39,009 nt of DNA from Prevotella sp. (GCA_022775985.1 JALFIM010000138.1:1-39009); one strand, 5' to 3'. Positions 24,874 to 34,792 are shown, counted from the stretch's first letter. Notes: generated from the letters alone by a model not told the origin. Translations and numbers: made by a program.

Positions 24874-27800
24874 TAATGCCAATGGAACTGAAACTCGAAA
24901 ACAACCTCTCCCACCAGACCGCGCCCATCGAAGGCGTGGCCGCGATAGTGGAGGCATCCATACAGGAGCCGCCAAGGGCGAGCCACCAGAATCCCTTGCT
25001 GCGCCATCAGCTTGACGGCGCGGCCATAAGGGCCGTGCGTCAGAGCACTGGCATTCTCGACAAGGCCACAAGGCAGCGTGTGACGCACTATATGCTGTCG
25101 GACAAGATAAAGGCTCTTCCGTATCACCGCATCCTCGACATAAAGATGGAGACGGGCACGGGCAAGACCTACGTCTACACGCGCACAATGTTTGAGTTGC
25201 ACAGGCGTTGTGGCATAAACAAATTTATAATTGCTGTTCCTACTTTGCCAATCAAGGCAGGAACAGCGTCCTTCTTACAGGAACCAGAGGTCACACGGCA
25301 TTTCAACGCAGTGTGCAATTATGATGCTGAGATAGAATTGTGTCTGCTTGAACCACAGAAACAAAACAAGAAAGGGCGACTGAATATGCCCTCGGCCGTG
25401 GGCCACTTCTTCTATGGCACCCACCACGAAAAGCGCCGCATATACGTGCTGCTGCTCAACACACAGCTCATCGCCAACGGCAAGATGCTTACACGTGAGG
25501 ACTACGACCAGATGTTGGACGACTTCTACCGCCCCGTCGATGCCATTGCCGACACCAAACCTGTACTCATCATCGACGAGCCGCACCGTGTGGAGCGCGG
25601 CGGCAAATCATATGCCGCGCTCATCGAGAACTTTCGACCGCAACTTGTGCTGCGCTATGGGGCTACATATCCCGAGCTAACTGTTGGCAAGGGCAAGAAC
25701 AAGCACGCGGTGAAGGACTATCAGGAGCTTATCTACGACCTTAACGCGGCCGCATCGTTCAATCAGGGACTCATAAAGGGTGTGGCCAAGGAACACCTTG
25801 AGCTGCCTGATGGAAAGAAGGCAGAGAAGAAAGTAAAGGTGCTCTCTGCGGTGAAGGGCGACAGCGCGAGTCTGCGGCTTACAAGTGCCGAAATATCGGG
25901 CAGGACATTCACTGTTCATGTTGGCGACAGTCTCGGAGTAGTGGACAGCGACCTCGATGGCGTTGTGGTGGAGGCCATCGGCAAAGGCAGTCTTAGCCTG
26001 AGCAATGGACAGGAGAAACTCGTCGGAGAGGAGTTCTTCCCCGACCAGTATGGAGCGTCCTACCAGGAGGGCATGATAGAACTCGCACTTATGCGCCATT
26101 TCGAGACCGAACGTGAGAATTTCTGCCGCGAGGGATTGCCAATAAAGACGTTGGCGCTGTTTTTCATCGACAGCATAGAGAGTTTCCGAGGTCCTGAGGG
26201 CAAGAACGACGGCTGGCTGCGGCGGAAATTCATGGAGATACTTGCCGCGAGACTGAAAAAGGAACTTGCGCGGCAGAATACGCCCGAGTATGAGGCTTAT
26301 CTAAAGGCCACGCTCGACAACATCGAATACTCGTGCGCAGGCTATTTCTCACAGGATAACAACGACTCCGATGAAAATATAGCCAACGAGGTGAAGCTCA
26401 TTCTGCATGGCAAGAAGGAACTGTTGAACTTCGCGCATAAGGACGGTAGCCCCAACGTGCTGCGCTTCCTCTTCTCGAAGTGGACATTGAAGGAGGGTTG
26501 GGACAATCCCAACGTATTCACCATCTGCAAGCTGCGGTCGAGCGGTTCGGAGATAAGCAAGCTGCAGGAGGTGGGACGCGGTCTGCGTCTGCCAGTAGAC
26601 TGTGCGGGCAACAGAATAAGTGATTCGTCGTTCATGCTCAACTATATCGTAGACTTCACAGAGAAAGACTTTGCCACCAAACTCGTGGCGGAGATTAACG
26701 GAGAGTTTGAGTCCAGTCAGCTTAGTGCTTTGCCCCTCACGACTGAGGACATCGGAAAGGTGGCAGAGAAGCGTGGCGTGGAACCCACACAGTTATTCGC
26801 AGAATTGATGAACAAGGGATATGTTGACATGGACAAGAATGTGGTGGATGAGAAGTTTGACGATATGTTGGTGGAATATCCTGAGTTTAGGGATATTGTC
26901 GGTGGCGTGAACACCAACCGTATCACCGACCGCAACAGTCGCCGCAGCGACAAGATACACGTGCGCAAGGCAAGGTTTGAGGAACTGAAGGAATTGTGGG
27001 CACACCTCAACAAAAAATATGTTCTCTATTTTGACAAGGAGATAGATCAAAATATAGAGAAGGCCCTTCCTTCAATAATCAAGGAAAAGCATGTGTTCTC
27101 GCTCCAGACAGTAGAGTCGTCGCGCAAGGTACTTGACTTTGAAAATGGCATGGCAGAGGCTGCTGAAGGCACACATATAGAACTTACTCTGCATGATCGC
27201 CACTATGACTACAATGAATTTCTGCGTCGTGCAACCAGACACACAAACATACCTATATACATACTGCATCGTGCGATATGCAATGCCGCGAACAGCGGTT
27301 GCCGAATCACGAACGAGATGTTCAACGACAGTTCACTGACAAGACTGATAGGTGTGGTGGATGACTGGAAATGCGAGCAATTGGTGGGATGTGTGCGATA
27401 CAAGCAAGCACAGTATATGGCGAAAGAGACGAAGCTCACCAATGCCGACGGGTCGGTCAGGGATGAAGTGGTGCAGGCATATATCGGCAGCAAGAGCGTG
27501 TCGGGTGAGCCTCCCGCGAGGTATCTGTATGACGCATGTGCATATGACTCGTCGTTGGAATTGCAGAATATTAAGGCAGAAATAGATGAGGTCGTGGTGT
27601 ACGGCAAGATACCGTCGCGCAGTATTTGTATTCCTACTGTGGCATCAAGCAACTACAGTCCCGACTTCATGTATGTCGTGAAGAAGGCGGACGGCACTAA
27701 GGAACTGAACATTGTGATAGAGACGAAGGCGTATGTCAAGGAGTCGCTTATATCTACCGACGAGAATACAAAAATCTCTTGTGCCGACGAATTCTTCAAG

Positions 27801-27890
27801 GCAATGACGGCGAGTGGATATACCGTCCATTTCCGCAAGCAAATCAACAGTAAAACCGTAAAGAGCATCATTAATGAGTTAGTGGAGTAG
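24870..27890 (+). CDS. res: Type III restriction endonuclease subunit (Res)
   Basis: 1006 residues, typical for Res. SF2 helicase motifs are present: Walker A METGTGKT (93-100), DEPH (236-239) in VLIIDEPHRVE, LRYGATYPE, LKEGWDNPNVFTICKLR and the motif VI region QEVGRGLRLP. The C-terminal PD-(D/E)XK nuclease has Asp932 (SPDFMYVV), Glu951 and Lys953 (IVIETKAY). With Mod it translocates or slides from unmethylated sites and cuts a fixed distance away. It starts within the HNH stop codon (ATGA overlap); ATG 24876 and 24882 are alternatives. The subunit looks intact, so restriction should be active if Mod is. Confidence 0.93.
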   Translation: MIMPMELKLENNLSHQTAPIEGVAAIVEASIQEPPRASHQNPLLRHQLDGAAIRAVRQSTGILDKATRQRVTHYMLSDKIKALPYHRILDIKMETGTGKTYVYTRTMFELHRRCGINKFIIAVPTLPIKAGTASFLQEPEVTRHFNAVCNYDAEIELCLLEPQKQNKKGRLNMPSAVGHFFYGTHHEKRRIYVLLLNTQLIANGKMLTREDYDQMLDDFYRPVDAIADTKPVLIIDEPHRVERGGKSYAALIENFRPQLVLRYGATYPELTVGKGKNKHAVKDYQELIYDLNAAASFNQGLIKGVAKEHLELPDGKKAEKKVKVLSAVKGDSASLRLTSAEISGRTFTVHVGDSLGVVDSDLDGVVVEAIGKGSLSLSNGQEKLVGEEFFPDQYGASYQEGMIELALMRHFETERENFCREGLPIKTLALFFIDSIESFRGPEGKNDGWLRRKFMEILAARLKKELARQNTPEYEAYLKATLDNIEYSCAGYFSQDNNDSDENIANEVKLILHGKKELLNFAHKDGSPNVLRFLFSKWTLKEGWDNPNVFTICKLRSSGSEISKLQEVGRGLRLPVDCAGNRISDSSFMLNYIVDFTEKDFATKLVAEINGEFESSQLSALPLTTEDIGKVAEKRGVEPTQLFAELMNKGYVDMDKNVVDEKFDDMLVEYPEFRDIVGGVNTNRITDRNSRRSDKIHVRKARFEELKELWAHLNKKYVLYFDKEIDQNIEKALPSIIKEKHVFSLQTVESSRKVLDFENGMAEAAEGTHIELTLHDRHYDYNEFLRRATRHTNIPIYILHRAICNAANSGCRITNEMFNDSSLTRLIGVVDDWKCEQLVGCVRYKQAQYMAKETKLTNADGSVRDEVVQAYIGSKSVSGEPPARYLYDACAYDSSLELQNIKAEIDEVVVYGKIPSRSICIPTVASSNYSPDFMYVVKKADGTKELNIVIETKAYVKESLISTDENTKISCADEFFKAMTASGYTVHFRKQINSKTVKSIINELVE

Positions 27891-27984
27891 TTTTATATTT
27901 CTCGCCGTGGCGGCTGGCTATTGGCTGTCAGAGCGTGTGTGATGTTTTGGCGGATAAATATGGGGCGTATCATAATATTTTTTG

Positions 27985-27992
27985 TAACTTTG
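27985..27992 (+). promoter_or_regulatory. -7 promoter box for the second ATPase-nuclease gene
   Basis: TAACTTTG, an exact TAnnTTTG match, 48 bp before the ATG at 28041. No -33 TTTG lies at the right spacing. It shows that this gene is transcribed separately from the restriction operon. Confidence 0.6.
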
Positions 27993-28040
27993 CCTTGACT
28001 TCTTGCATTATACATTAATTTTAGAAATACCACACGTCGT

Positions 28041-29621
28041 ATGGGAAATTATCTTAACAAAGGTAATGACGGTTTTGCATCGTTGCGCAACTCAAAGTTT
28101 GTTGATAAGAGCATGTTGATTGCCGAGGTGAACTCTGTTATGATGACAGAGAATCGCTTTCTGTGTGTTACACGCGCACGCAGATTTGGCAAGTCTGTCG
28201 CCGTGAAGATGCTGAATGCGTATTATGACAAGTCTTGTGACTCACGCGATTTGTTTCAAGGACTGGCAATAAGTAAGGATAAGGATTTTGAAAAGCACCT
28301 CAACCGTTATCCCGTACTTTATCTTGACATGACAGACTTCGTGACAAAATATGGCAAGGACGAACATTTGGTGGAGTACATCAAGCGTGACATTTGCGAG
28401 GAACTTATGAGCCTGTATGAGGGGGTCGCTATGAAGCCCAATGACGACATAATGGATTTGCTTGTGGGTATAGTCGCTAAGACGGGCGAGAAGTTTGTCT
28501 GCCTAATAGATGAGTGGGATGCTCTTTGTCGGGAGGGTATGGAAAAACAGATGGATGAGTATGTGGATTTGTTGCGCCGTCTGTTTAAAGGAAGTATGAC
28601 GGAGAATGTGTTTGCATGCTCATACATGACAGGCATCCTCCCAATAAAGCGTTACAATACACAGTCGGCATTGAATAATTTTGATGAATATACTATGCTC
28701 AGTCCTGCTCAGTTGGCTCCTTATTTCGGATTTACAGAGCAAGAAGTGGAATCTTTGTGTGCTGATGAGTCTATGGATTTGTATGAGATGAAACGATGGT
28801 ATGATGGCTATGAATTGGGCGCAGAGAGGGCGATGTATAATCCGTATGCTGTGATGCGTGCATTGAAGCGTAGGTCGTATGAGAGTTTCTGGACCAGTAC
28901 AAATACTTTTGAGAGTCTGAAACGTTATATTACCATGAATTTTGAGGGCCTGAAAGATGACATTGTCCATGCACTTAATGATGTCCCGGTGCGTGTTAAT
29001 GCGTTGCGCTTCAGCAATGACATGCACAAGATTGAGTGTAAAGATGATGTGCTGACCCTCCTTTGCCATTTGGGGTACCTTTCTTACAATAATGATACAA
29101 AATGTGCGTGTATTCCAAATTATGAGGTTCGCCAGGAATTTGAGACTGCTATTGATGACACAAGTTGGCTGGAGGTGACGAGTGCTTTGCGGCAATCGGA
29201 GCACCTGATGGAGTGCTTGTTGAGTGGCGATGCCGATGAAGTGGCAGATTGTGTGGCTGAGGTACATGAGAAAAATACGAGTATACTGAAATACAATGAC
29301 GAGAATTCTTTGGCTTGTGTGCTTTCATTGGCGTTTTACACTTCAAGAAATCACTATGAGATGATTCGTGAATTGCCAGCAGGCAGGGGCTTTGCTGATA
29401 TCGTATTGTTGCCTTATAGGCATGTTGAAGTCCCTGCTATTGTATTGGAATTGAAATGGAATAAAAATGCCGATGCTGCTATAAGCCAAATAAAGCGCCA
29501 GAAATATGTGGAGTCTTTGGCGCATTATGTAGGAAATATCATTTTGGTTGGCATCAACTATGATAAACACTCCAAATCGCATAGCTGTAGAATAGAGAGA
29601 ATGACAAAAGTGACGCCATGA
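28041..29621 (+). CDS. AAA-ATPase-like / PD-(D/E)XK nuclease family protein, intact
   Basis: 526 residues, same family as the gene at 4009-5592 but well diverged from it. N-terminal KFVDKS and the Walker A variant RARRFGKSVAV, Walker B region VCLIDEWDALCRE, the middle region WYDGYELG, then PD-(D/E)XK core residues in GFADIVLLPYRHVEVPAIVLELKW (Asp ... Glu-x-Lys) with a downstream QIKRQKY helix. Members are numerous in Bacteroidales and their function is unsettled. It lies just downstream of the type III/Septu-like operon with its own promoter and no visible flanking repeats. AT-rich and unbroken. Confidence 0.85.
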   Translation: MGNYLNKGNDGFASLRNSKFVDKSMLIAEVNSVMMTENRFLCVTRARRFGKSVAVKMLNAYYDKSCDSRDLFQGLAISKDKDFEKHLNRYPVLYLDMTDFVTKYGKDEHLVEYIKRDICEELMSLYEGVAMKPNDDIMDLLVGIVAKTGEKFVCLIDEWDALCREGMEKQMDEYVDLLRRLFKGSMTENVFACSYMTGILPIKRYNTQSALNNFDEYTMLSPAQLAPYFGFTEQEVESLCADESMDLYEMKRWYDGYELGAERAMYNPYAVMRALKRRSYESFWTSTNTFESLKRYITMNFEGLKDDIVHALNDVPVRVNALRFSNDMHKIECKDDVLTLLCHLGYLSYNNDTKCACIPNYEVRQEFETAIDDTSWLEVTSALRQSEHLMECLLSGDADEVADCVAEVHEKNTSILKYNDENSLACVLSLAFYTSRNHYEMIRELPAGRGFADIVLLPYRHVEVPAIVLELKWNKNADAAISQIKRQKYVESLAHYVGNIILVGINYDKHSKSHSCRIERMTKVTP

Positions 29622-29663
29622 TATTGGGACGTTGGATGGATATGGTTTCATGCGTATGGCGCC

Positions 29664-30707
29664 TCATTTCCTCTCCTGTTGCGGCGTAACTCCCGTATGT
29701 TTTTTGTAATACCGGCAGAAGAAACTTGTGTCGGCGAAGTGGTAATTCCATGCTATCTCCTTGATGCTCTGTGATGTGCGTTGCAGTTGCATCTTGATTT
29801 GCAGTATGACGTATTGGTCGATTATAGCCTTGGGCGTATGGTCGGTCACTTGCCGCACGATGGTTGTGAGGTACTTGGGCGTGATATTCATCTGTGTGGC
29901 GTAGTAGTTCACATCACGCGACAGCTTGTAGTCACGCTCCATAAGCATCATGAAGAGGTTGAAGAGTTTGCGCACACGGTACGACTTCACCTCGTCGGGA
30001 CGGTATTGCGGATTGCGTTGCAGATACTCGTGGAAACCGATGAAGAAAGCCTTGAGCTGACAAAGCACCAACTGCGATATGCAGGTGCAGTCGGCTTGGT
30101 CAAAATAAACTCTCAGCAGTGCGAACATGCTGTCGATGATGCGTGTCACGACGGGCGTGTTCTGGCGGCAACGATCCTCACGAAGGGAGGAGTAGACGGT
30201 CTGCTCCAATTGAAGGCTTGCCTCACGCAGGAGTGACGGACTGTATCTCAGTATTTCTACTTGGAAAGAAGAGTCGTATGTGAATGACGAAGGATGGCGA
30301 GTTAAATTGTCAGTGACATTATTTGTATCACAGGGGGATGCTTCACTTCTCGCTTTCAGAGATTCATCCTTAACTCTTCGTCCTCCACTTATTATTTCCA
30401 CAACATCATTTGGAAAAACCGTGATAACGGTGCCTTCAAACAGTTCCCAGTCTTTATAGTTCACCCTTAACGTAGTCTTTCCCATGCGGCAAATGAGTAT
30501 AGCTCCGTAAGCCAATACTTGCGGGCCATGCTGCCATTCTTCCAACCGAGAGATGGAAAGACTTGCTTCTTGAATGCCTTTCAGTTCCACGATATTTCTC
30601 TTTTCTTCCACAAAAGTACTTAATAAATGTGACAAAACAGAACGGTTGTTCCCTAATAGTCCATTCTCCGCGTTAAATTTAAAACGCCACTTTACAGAAA
30701 TCGCCAT
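29664..30707 (-). CDS. AraC-family transcriptional regulator, divergent from efflux operon
   Basis: Up to 347 residues. The N-terminal cupin-like sensor (LEEWQHGPQVLAYGAILICRM ... GTVITVFPNDVVEII) and C-terminal AraC domain (YYATQMNITPKYLTTIVRQV and IKEIAWNYHFADTSFFCRYY) are both present, unlike the two AraC remnants earlier. The reading from ATG 30707 overlaps the -7 box of the divergent TolC gene, and its first 35 or so residues look non-conserved, so the real start is probably nearer VEEKRNIVELKGIQ (about 30600). It likely controls the divergent tolC-hlyD-MFS operon. The gene is convergent with the ATPase-nuclease gene. Confidence 0.88.
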   Translation of the reverse strand: MAISVKWRFKFNAENGLLGNNRSVLSHLLSTFVEEKRNIVELKGIQEASLSISRLEEWQHGPQVLAYGAILICRMGKTTLRVNYKDWELFEGTVITVFPNDVVEIISGGRRVKDESLKARSEASPCDTNNVTDNLTRHPSSFTYDSSFQVEILRYSPSLLREASLQLEQTVYSSLREDRCRQNTPVVTRIIDSMFALLRVYFDQADCTCISQLVLCQLKAFFIGFHEYLQRNPQYRPDEVKSYRVRKLFNLFMMLMERDYKLSRDVNYYATQMNITPKYLTTIVRQVTDHTPKAIIDQYVILQIKMQLQRTSQSIKEIAWNYHFADTSFFCRYYKKHTGVTPQQERK

Positions 30708-30714
30708 AACTTTG
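30707..30714 (+). promoter_or_regulatory. -7 promoter box of the tripartite efflux operon
   Basis: TAACTTTG, an exact TAnnTTTG match, 27 bp before the TolC start at 30742, in the divergent region shared with the AraC regulator. Confidence 0.65.
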
Positions 30715-30741
30715 CAGCAGAATTTAAAGTTATTTTATTTG

Positions 30742-32049
30742 ATGATAAGGAAAATAATGTTTGTGGGTCTCCTGCTGTTGGGGGCCGCTTCATTGGCTAA
30801 TGCCCAGCAACAGACGCTGACCATTGACCAACTGTTCAAGACCATTGAGGATAACAACGCAGCTCTGCGAGCACAGAAGTCGGGCGTAGAGTCTGCCGAC
30901 CTTGGCATTGAGTCGGCAAAGATCAAGCGGTTGCCAGACGTAGATGCCTCACTGTCGGTTAGCTATATAGGTAATGTGCTGCTCACCGACCGCGACTTCA
31001 CCGATGTTCACGGACTCCACTCGCCACATTTCGGCAACAACTTCTCGCTGCAGGCACAGCAAGTGGTGTATGCCGGTGGCGCGATAAATGCAGGAATACG
31101 ACTTGCCGAGCTTGGCAAAAGACAGGCGGAAACGGGCGTTAGGCTGACCCGTCAGCAGGTGCGCTTTGTGGCTCTGGGACAGTATCTCGACCTTTACAAG
31201 GTAGACAACCAGATACAGGTGTACGAGAAAAACATAGAGCTGACGCGCCAACTCATCACCGACATCAAGGCGAAGCAGTCGCAGGGCATGGCTCTGAAGA
31301 ACGACATCACGCGCTACGAGTTGCAGATGGAGAGTCTGAAGCTCGGACTTACGACTCTGCGTAACAATCGAAGCATTCTCAATCACCAACTCTGCAACAC
31401 CCTCGGCATGGGGCAAGATGTACGGATAACGCCCGACACGACTGTCATAGGCAAGGTCTATGCCAGGAATGACGAGCAGTATTGGCAGAACCAAGGCGCG
31501 ATGAACTCACCGCTGCTTGAGCAAAGTGCCAATGCCATACGCATAGCCGAACAGAAGGAGAAGATTGCCAAGAGTGACATGCTTCCGAAAGTGGCTTTCG
31601 TCGCTGCCGACAACTTCGACGGGCCAATCACATTTGAGCTTCCACCAATAAACAAGAACCTTAACGTGTGGTATGTAGGCGTGGGCGTGAAATACAGCAT
31701 CAGTTCGCTGTTCAAGAGCAACAAGCGTGTGCGTCAGTCTGCCGTCGAGACGCGTCAGGCACGTGAGGAACACGCAGTACAGGCCGAGCAGCTCAACAAC
31801 AACGTGCAAGCGGCTTACGTGCAGTATCAGCAGACCTTCGTAGAACTGGCCACACAGCAGAAGAGTGTGGAACTGGCACGGCAGAACTACGATGTGATGA
31901 ACGCCCGCTATCTCAGTCAGCTCGCCTTGGTGACGGACATGGTTGATGCATCGAACCTACGGCTCAATGCCGAACTGAAGGAAGTGGACGCGAGGATAAA
32001 CATCGTGTATGCGTATTACAGGATGAAGTATGTGGCAGGAGATATATAA
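30742..32049 (+). CDS. TolC-family outer-membrane efflux protein
   Basis: 435 residues from ATG 30742, just after the promoter; the start gives a signal peptide (MIRKIMFVGLLLLGAASLANA, then Q). Two repeats of the TolC/OEP coiled-coil unit are visible: ALRAQKSGVESADLGIESAKIKR in the first half and ANAIRIAEQKEKIAKSDMLPKVAF in the second. The VVYAGGAINAGIRLAEL turn is also present. It forms the outer-membrane channel of the tripartite pump encoded with the next two genes. No lipobox cysteine is seen. Confidence 0.92.
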   Translation: MIRKIMFVGLLLLGAASLANAQQQTLTIDQLFKTIEDNNAALRAQKSGVESADLGIESAKIKRLPDVDASLSVSYIGNVLLTDRDFTDVHGLHSPHFGNNFSLQAQQVVYAGGAINAGIRLAELGKRQAETGVRLTRQQVRFVALGQYLDLYKVDNQIQVYEKNIELTRQLITDIKAKQSQGMALKNDITRYELQMESLKLGLTTLRNNRSILNHQLCNTLGMGQDVRITPDTTVIGKVYARNDEQYWQNQGAMNSPLLEQSANAIRIAEQKEKIAKSDMLPKVAFVAADNFDGPITFELPPINKNLNVWYVGVGVKYSISSLFKSNKRVRQSAVETRQAREEHAVQAEQLNNNVQAAYVQYQQTFVELATQQKSVELARQNYDVMNARYLSQLALVTDMVDASNLRLNAELKEVDARINIVYAYYRMKYVAGDI

Positions 32050-32147
32050 AAGTAGTTGTTTTATGAACTGCCGAAATTTAAAGAATATAAAGAAGTTATA
32101 GAAGTTAAAGCCGTGTGTTTCGCGGCATAATATTAAGTAATATAAAG

Positions 32148-33182
32148 ATGAATAAGAAAATAGTCAAGCGAATATATAACATAGTAGTAATCCTCCTTTT
32201 GGCAGGAGCGGCATGTTGGTGTCTTAGTCATTTCGTCCACGGCAGTGGGGTAGAGTACACCGATGACGCACTGGTGTGCCGTCATATCACTCCCATCAAC
32301 ACCCGTGTACAGGGCTTTATCAAGGAGATACGATTTTCTGACTTCCAGCATGTGAAGAAGGGTGACACGCTCGTAATCATCGAGGATGTTGAGTATCGTC
32401 TGCAATTGGCACAGGCTGAAGCTGGATTACGTGGCTCACGGTCGAGCTCGTCGGTCGTGTCGGCAAGCATGGGTACCACTGCAAGCAATGTACAGACAGC
32501 TTCGGCAGGTATTGAGGAGGCACGTGTGGATATGATGAACGCCAAGCAAGATTTCGACCGCTTTGCCGCCCTTATGAAGAAGGATGCTGTGACGCGCCAG
32601 CAGTATGATAATGCCTACGCTCGCTACCTCGGAGCAAAGGCCCGTTATGAGCAAGCCAACTCACGCCGAAAGAGTGCGGCATCGGTGCGCGACGTGCAGA
32701 CGCAGCAGTTGGGAGGTTCGCGTGCCAGTGAGAGTGTGGCAGAGGCACAGCTCAACCTCGCTCGGCTCAACCTCTCATATACTGTTATCGTGGCTACATG
32801 TGACGGCGTGATGGGGCGCAAGGACATACATGTGGGGCAGCTTGTGCAGCCGGGACAGATGCTTGCACGCATCGTAGATGACAACGATGTGTGGGTCGTG
32901 GCGAACTATCGCGAGACGCAGATGCCGGGCATCATTGTGGGCAAGACGGTTGACTTCACTGCCGATGCTATCCCGGGTGTGGTATTCCACGGACGGGTGG
33001 AGGCACTGTCGGCGGCAGCAGGGTCGGCCTATTCGATGATTCCTGTGGACAATGCCACGGGCAACTTCGTGAAGGTGGAGCAGCGTGTGCCTGTGCGCAT
33101 CGCTCTGACAAAGGATAACGACCATAAAAATGTCGCGCTACTGCGTGCAGGACTGAATGTCGAGACTAAAGTATGTGAATAA
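32148..33182 (+). CDS. HlyD/EmrA-type periplasmic adaptor subunit
   Basis: 344 residues from ATG 32148. One N-terminal membrane helix (IVVILLLAGAACWCLSHF), then the lipoyl half-motif (TDDALVCRHITPINTRVQGF, VKKGDTLVIIED), a coiled-coil hairpin with Ala/Arg/Glu-rich helices (about 90-190), the second lipoyl half (TVIVATCDGVMGRKDIHVGQ) and a beta-barrel (DNDVWVVANYRET). This is the EmrA type that partners an MFS pump. It links the MFS transporter to TolC. Confidence 0.92.
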   Translation: MNKKIVKRIYNIVVILLLAGAACWCLSHFVHGSGVEYTDDALVCRHITPINTRVQGFIKEIRFSDFQHVKKGDTLVIIEDVEYRLQLAQAEAGLRGSRSSSSVVSASMGTTASNVQTASAGIEEARVDMMNAKQDFDRFAALMKKDAVTRQQYDNAYARYLGAKARYEQANSRRKSAASVRDVQTQQLGGSRASESVAEAQLNLARLNLSYTVIVATCDGVMGRKDIHVGQLVQPGQMLARIVDDNDVWVVANYRETQMPGIIVGKTVDFTADAIPGVVFHGRVEALSAAAGSAYSMIPVDNATGNFVKVEQRVPVRIALTKDNDHKNVALLRAGLNVETKVCE

Positions 33183-33259
33183 ATTTTTAATGTTTGGTTT
33201 GACACATGTGTATATGGCATAATATACTGAAACATTAATCATTGGGCATTAATCATTAA

Positions 33260-34792
33260 ATGAAACCTCCAATTATGCAGGGGCCATTCCGTGTCCCTTC
33301 GTTCAACAGTTACGTTCCGCGTCGCTTACAGCCGTGGATATACATCTGTTTCGCCTTCATCTTCCTCATGTCGGGTGGGGTATATGGCGGAGCGATGAGT
33401 CAGGTGATGGGCGAGTACAGCTTGATGCGTGAGGACGTACTCATGATAATCATGTTTAACGTGGTGGGCGTGGCAATGCCATTCCCATTTCTGTTCAAGA
33501 TGAAGTTCTACTTCACCAACCGCCAGCTGCTGCTTAACGCTGCACTGGTGGTGGCGGTGTGCAATTTTCTTATAATGTTCACTGACTCCGTGCCAGTGAT
33601 GTGCGTGCTCGGTTATCTCGCCGGCTTCTTCAAACTGTGCGGATGCTTCGAGTGTATGTCAACGATTCAGTTGTGGATGACACCTAAGCGCGACTTTACG
33701 ATTTTCTTCCCCTTGCTCTACTGTCTTGTATTGGGGAATATGTTTTTGTCGCCTTGGCTCACGGAGCATCTGATATATGTCTATCAGGATTGGCGTATCA
33801 TCAACTGGGCAATGACAGGTGCATTGCTCCTTGTGGCACTCACGGTCTACGTGACAACTCATGACTTCCACTTCATGAAGCCACTGCCGTTTGTCAGTGT
33901 CGATTATCTTGGTTGTCTGTTGTGGTCAGCGGTGATGCTTGAGTTCATATTTTTCTTCAACTATGGTGAGTACTACAACTGGCTTGACAGTTATGTTATG
34001 CGCATGGATGTGCTAATGTTTGTCGTGACGCTGTATTTCTGCATACAGCGTAGCCGCTACATTCGCCACCCTTATATAGCCCCTGATGCATGGAAGTATC
34101 CAAGGCTTGTGCCGCTGCTCATACTCTTCGTTTTCGTGGAGTTTATGGGCAGCACGCCAAAGGTGTTGCAGACGGCTTTCACGGGTGGTGTGCTGCATTT
34201 CGGCACGTTCACCACCAATGTGTTCAATTTCATAGAATGGGTGGCATCGGTGGCAGGTTGTCTTTTCTGCCTGTTTTGGATAAAGGCACTCAGACAGAAA
34301 TACACGCGGCTGCTCACTGTCGGCGTGGCGGCAATGGCAGCCTATCCCGTGATGATGTTTTTCCTCATCGACCCAGGACTGCCCATTGAGGCATTGTATG
34401 TGCCGATAGCCCTACGCTCGTTTGGCAACGGCATCTTTTTCGTGACGCTCACCATATATCTGGAGGAACTCATGCCTTTTGAGCATTTCTTCATGGGGTT
34501 CACTATCGTCGGGATGGTGCGCAACGGTCCAATCTCCGCTATGTGCTCTGGCCTTTACGGCTATGCCCTGCGCTGGCAGATGGCGGACAATATGGCTCGT
34601 GGACTGCCATACGACTCCACAAACTTGCTGATGATAAGCATCCGACAGCTTTATGGTGCCACTTGCTTGATAGGCATAGCTGTGCTACTTGCCTTTCTTG
34701 TATGGGACATTCAGCCTGTACGGAGCACGCTGAAGAAAATTCCTGCATGGAATTTTGTAGGCAGGATGATTAGGAAAGAGGCAAAGGCTTAG
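33260..34792 (+). CDS. MFS transporter (EmrB/DHA2-like) of the tripartite pump
   Basis: 510 residues with about 14 hydrophobic segments (for example YICFAFIFLMSGGVYGGAM and LLILFVFVEFMGSTPKVLQT), as expected for the DHA2 branch that works with EmrA-type adaptors. It extrudes drugs, bile acids or other amphipaths through the TolC channel using the proton gradient; the substrate cannot be read from sequence. It is last in the operon, 77 bp after the adaptor, with the direct repeat ATTAATCATT in the spacer. Confidence 0.88.
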   Translation: MKPPIMQGPFRVPSFNSYVPRRLQPWIYICFAFIFLMSGGVYGGAMSQVMGEYSLMREDVLMIIMFNVVGVAMPFPFLFKMKFYFTNRQLLLNAALVVAVCNFLIMFTDSVPVMCVLGYLAGFFKLCGCFECMSTIQLWMTPKRDFTIFFPLLYCLVLGNMFLSPWLTEHLIYVYQDWRIINWAMTGALLLVALTVYVTTHDFHFMKPLPFVSVDYLGCLLWSAVMLEFIFFFNYGEYYNWLDSYVMRMDVLMFVVTLYFCIQRSRYIRHPYIAPDAWKYPRLVPLLILFVFVEFMGSTPKVLQTAFTGGVLHFGTFTTNVFNFIEWVASVAGCLFCLFWIKALRQKYTRLLTVGVAAMAAYPVMMFFLIDPGLPIEALYVPIALRSFGNGIFFVTLTIYLEELMPFEHFFMGFTIVGMVRNGPISAMCSGLYGYALRWQMADNMARGLPYDSTNLLMISIRQLYGATCLIGIAVLLAFLVWDIQPVRSTLKKIPAWNFVGRMIRKEAKA

